Assembly: GCA_002104935.1 (NCBI GenBank)
Contig: MCGT01000020.1
Span: forward strand, 397,983 to 461,982
From: Hesseltinella vesiculosa
Lineage: Eukaryota; Mucoromycota; Mucoromycetes; Mucorales; Cunninghamellaceae
DNA length: 64,000 nt
Direction of reading: 5' to 3'
This document shows positions 61,119-64,000 of this stretch, in pieces. The first letter of the stretch is position 1; each line of letters opens with the position of its first letter. The notes beneath the pieces are model-generated. The model had not been told where the DNA came from. It saw nothing but the letters and a program-made list of their open reading frames with translations, and ran no database searches. The position numbers and the translations under genes were made by a program.

Positions 61119-63733
61119 ATGTACGGTGTCAAACCACTTGGTCACTTTCGACGCAACTCCGATTCCAACTTGGACGACATGCAAGATGGCTGGGCATCCC
61201 CCAAACCCAAACCCTTGGACCTCTCGCAATCCGTCGGATTCATCCCTGCTTCTTCTACCTTGCAGTCGCCTTCCATGTCCCCTTCATCTTCGGTCTCCAC
61301 CGCGATCCGTGCTGCCGCCCGCACTCATCAGTACCGTATGAATGCTGCTCAAGAACATCGCTCTTACCACGACACTTGCCAGCGCCTGTTGACTCATATC
61401 TCTGCTGTTACCCATCTGTGTAACGAGCTCTATCAAGGCAACAAGGACCGCGCCATCTACTACCCACCCTTCCCCAAGGCCCACCACCCTCACCCAGTCA
61501 CCCGTATCCAACAGGCTTCCCAACTCGTCACTTCTACCAGCGACTTTGAAACCGCCTCCCAGCCCGACCTCACCTCTTCTCTCTCCACCATGTCGTCGGC
61601 CTCATCGGTCCTGTCCAGCCACGAACAGCTGTACCGTCGCATGTCCGTTCAATCCGAAGCCACTTCCCCCTTGATGCAGCTGGGACCTCTCTTCAAAAAG
61701 GAATTCAATGTGCTGCATCTGGATCTCAAGATTGGCCATGCCTCCACCAGCGTCCATACCTTGGAACAAAAATCCATTGCCAGCCTGCTCGACGAAAAGC
61801 TCCTGCAATGCCAACGCCACCTACTCAACCTCCACAACCGTGTGGCTGACACCTCGTCCAAGGTCTTGATCACCGGCGATCTCAACGCCGGCAAAAGTAC
61901 CTTTGTCAATGCCTTGCTCAAGCGGGAAATGCTCCCTGCCGACCAGCAGCCTTGTACCAACATGTTCTGCGAAGTGCTGGATGCCACCGTCAATGACGGC
62001 TTTGAACAAATCCACGCTATTCCCCAAGTCGACCAGTACGATCGCCTCAACCCAGACACCTACCACCTGATCGACATGCGCCATCTCCACAAGCTCGTCA
62101 TGGACGACTCGGATCAGTACCAAATGGTCAAGGTCTACACCAACGATGCCCGTGCCACCGAAGAAAGCCTGCTGCACAACGGCGTTGTCGATATTGCCCT
62201 GATCGACTCGCCTGGCCTCAACACCGACTCTGTCAAGACCACTGCGGTGTTTGCCCGTCAAGAAGAAATCGACGTTGTTGTCTTTGTCGTCAGTGCTGAA
62301 AACCACTTTACCCTCTCCGTAAGCCGATCTCTTCCCCCCTGTCTTTTCCTACTAACCCTTTTTTTTTTCTTTTTTTTTTTTTTACCCAGGGCAAAGAATT
62401 CTTGCTGAATGCCGCTAATGAAAAAACCCACATCTTCATTGTCGTCAACCGCTTTGATTCCATCCGTGACAAGGATCGCTGCAAACGCATGATTTTGGAG
62501 CAAATCCGCCAACTGTCGCCCGCCACCTATGATGATGCCGATGATCTCGTCCACTTTGTCAGCTCCGGCAGCGTCGACCTGACCCCGGGTTCTAGAAAAC
62601 TCGATGCCCCCGAATTTGCCCGCTTGGAAGAACGCTTGCGCGCCTTTGTGTTGGGCAACCGCGCCAAGAGCAAGCTGCTACCCGCCAAGAACTACCTCGT
62701 CAAACTGCTGCTGGACATTGGCGTCCTGGCTGAAGCCAACATGGCCGATGCCTCGGCCAAGCATGAGGACGCTGCCGCCATGCTCGAACATGACATGCCT
62801 GCCTATGAACAACTGATGCGCGTGCGAGACCGCCTGTTGACCCAAGTTGAACGCATGGCCGAAAGCACCGTGTCCTCCATCCGTCGCCAAACCATCCAGC
62901 AACTGCGCGAAGCCGTGGAACAAGTCCAAGACGCCGTCCAGAACATGGACTACCCCGGCCTCCTGTTTGTTTGGCAGTACGCCCAAGACATGTGCGACTC
63001 CATGTCCAACTTGCTGGTGCAAGAAATCCGTCGCCTTGAAGGCCAAGCCAAGAACGAGACCGAGCAATCGCTCGTCCGCATCCACGAAGCTGCCGAAGCC
63101 CAGCTCGACGTTTTCCCCCGTGTCGCCCAAGTCGACCGCATGTTCCTGCCTGTTCGCGACGTCGGCCTTGTTGTCCAAGTCGAAGCCACCGACTTTTTCG
63201 ACATTGCCCTGGACGAGCGCCTCTCGGGTGCAGCTCTGTCCGTCAGTGCCATGGCCATGCTGGGCAGCCGCATGATGGGCATCCGCACTACCCTTGAAAG
63301 CTTAATGGACATCACCTCTGTCATTGGCTCGCAGAACATGCGCCGTTTGGCCCTGCCCTTGGTCGGCCTTGCTAGTGCCGGCTTCCTTCTGTACGTCGTC
63401 AACGATATGCCCCATGCCGTCAAGCGCAAACTCGTGCGCAAGTTCAAGCAAGCAGCCTTGGAATCCAGTTACATCGACCAGCAAGGCCGTCGCATCGCCC
63501 GTGCCTCCCGCAAAGTGCTTCGTGTCGAAGGCTGGGAAACCCAAACCCAGCTCCAACGGGCCATCGAAATCAAGGAATCCCGTCGTAATGAACTGCAACT
63601 TGTCCTCCAGTCGTCACAAGAAGCCTATGCCTACTACACCACTGTCTATGACAAGGCCAATGCCCTGCTGAGTAAAGTCGACATCGTGCAGATCGACCAA
63701 TGTATCAAATTAGACAGCGCCTCCACTGCTTAA
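61119..63733 (+). CDS. FZO1: Mitofusin Fzo1 (mitochondrial outer-membrane fusion GTPase)
   Basis: Dynamin-superfamily GTPase that tethers and fuses mitochondrial outer membranes. Two exons (61119-62318, 62390-63733), 847 residues. G1 is GDLNAGKS (253-260), G3 is DSPGLN, G4 is NRFD; switch region LPADQQPCTNMFCEVLD. A hydrophobic segment near 720-740 (LALPLVGLASAGFLLYVV) ends in charged residues, as in the Fzo1 membrane anchor, and heptad repeats lie on both sides. The N-terminal about 100 residues are Ser-rich and disordered. Its coding sequence is richer in C-ending codons than most neighbours, as expected for a well-expressed gene. The start ATG follows a pyrimidine-rich leader. Confidence 0.96.
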
Positions 63734-64000
63734 AAAAAAATCCTTCAGCCCTACCCATCACCCTCTTTTTCCAGTATCATGCTTATTCCCCCCCCCTCCC
63801 TCCCTCAGATTTGTCCTATGAAATCATTATATATCTTTATCCCAACTCCAATAAAAAAAAATTAGAGGCGCAACGCCCATTTTTTTATTCAAAAAAAAAA
63901 AAAAGATTCGATAAAATGCTAAAGCAGAGATATTTCCCCAAGGAGAAGAAAGTGGTATTTCTTTCATCTGAAGCTTCCTCCCGATTACGTTTTTCGGTGG
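63734..64000. other. 3' flank of FZO1 to window edge
   Basis: C and A homopolymers, an AATAAA-like signal near 63851 and AT-rich DNA. A gene may begin or end past the edge; nothing can be called. Confidence 0.5.

Overview
This 64-kb window looks like nuclear DNA of an early-diverging fungus, most likely Mucoromycota (Mucorales-type). The basis is fungal orthologues (Tvp38, Mub1, Rpn12, Fzo1, Hpc2/ubinuclein), genes kept in this lineage but missing from many yeasts (DET1, Rsm1/ZC3HC1), many short introns of about 57-130 nt, and frequent A/T homopolymers of 10-17 nt in introns and intergenic DNA. Assignment below phylum is not supported. I rebuilt spliced models by eye; for 18 genes the exon phases close exactly and give whole-codon proteins.

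Layout. 0-4.2 kb: a C3HC/Rsm1 zinc-finger protein, cut by the left edge, with a very long acidic repeat tail. 4.6-6.7 kb: TDP1. 6.8-10.4 kb: a gene-poor island made of a 3-kb palindrome (arms of about 1.27 kb) followed by a copy of a dispersed repeat. 10.5-17.4 kb: FPGS, a MIT-domain protein, a small protein and an arrestin-like adaptor. 17.6-24.7 kb (minus strand): a core-less acyl-CoA synthetase relative, RPN12, a coiled-coil protein, a possible RRM fragment and an SH3 membrane protein. 25.4-26.9 kb: TVP38-like. 27.3 kb: a lone 5S rRNA gene next to another repeat copy. 28.2-33.3 kb: DNA2, convergent with DET1 (33.3-35.7 kb). 36.1-42.0 kb: MUB1-like and CSC1-like, convergent. 43.1-46.1 kb: a RhoGEF. 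46.2-49.4 kb: decayed coding fragments and a second, smaller inverted repeat of the dispersed family. 49.4-54.6 kb: two small uncharacterised genes and MCM2. 56.1-57.0 kb: a C2H2 factor. 58.4-63.7 kb: HPC2/ubinuclein and FZO1, divergent.

How the genes relate. TDP1, DNA2, MCM2 and the ubinuclein gene all act in replication, repair or chromatin, but they are separated by unrelated genes, so I read this as ordinary genome order and not a cluster. I found no CRISPR array, secondary-metabolite cluster or operon-like system. The most unusual content is the palindrome plus dispersed-repeat island, an apparent enrichment of GC-AG introns (6 of about 99 resolved), the adenylating-core deletion in the acyl-CoA synthetase relative, and the 5S gene embedded beside repeats.
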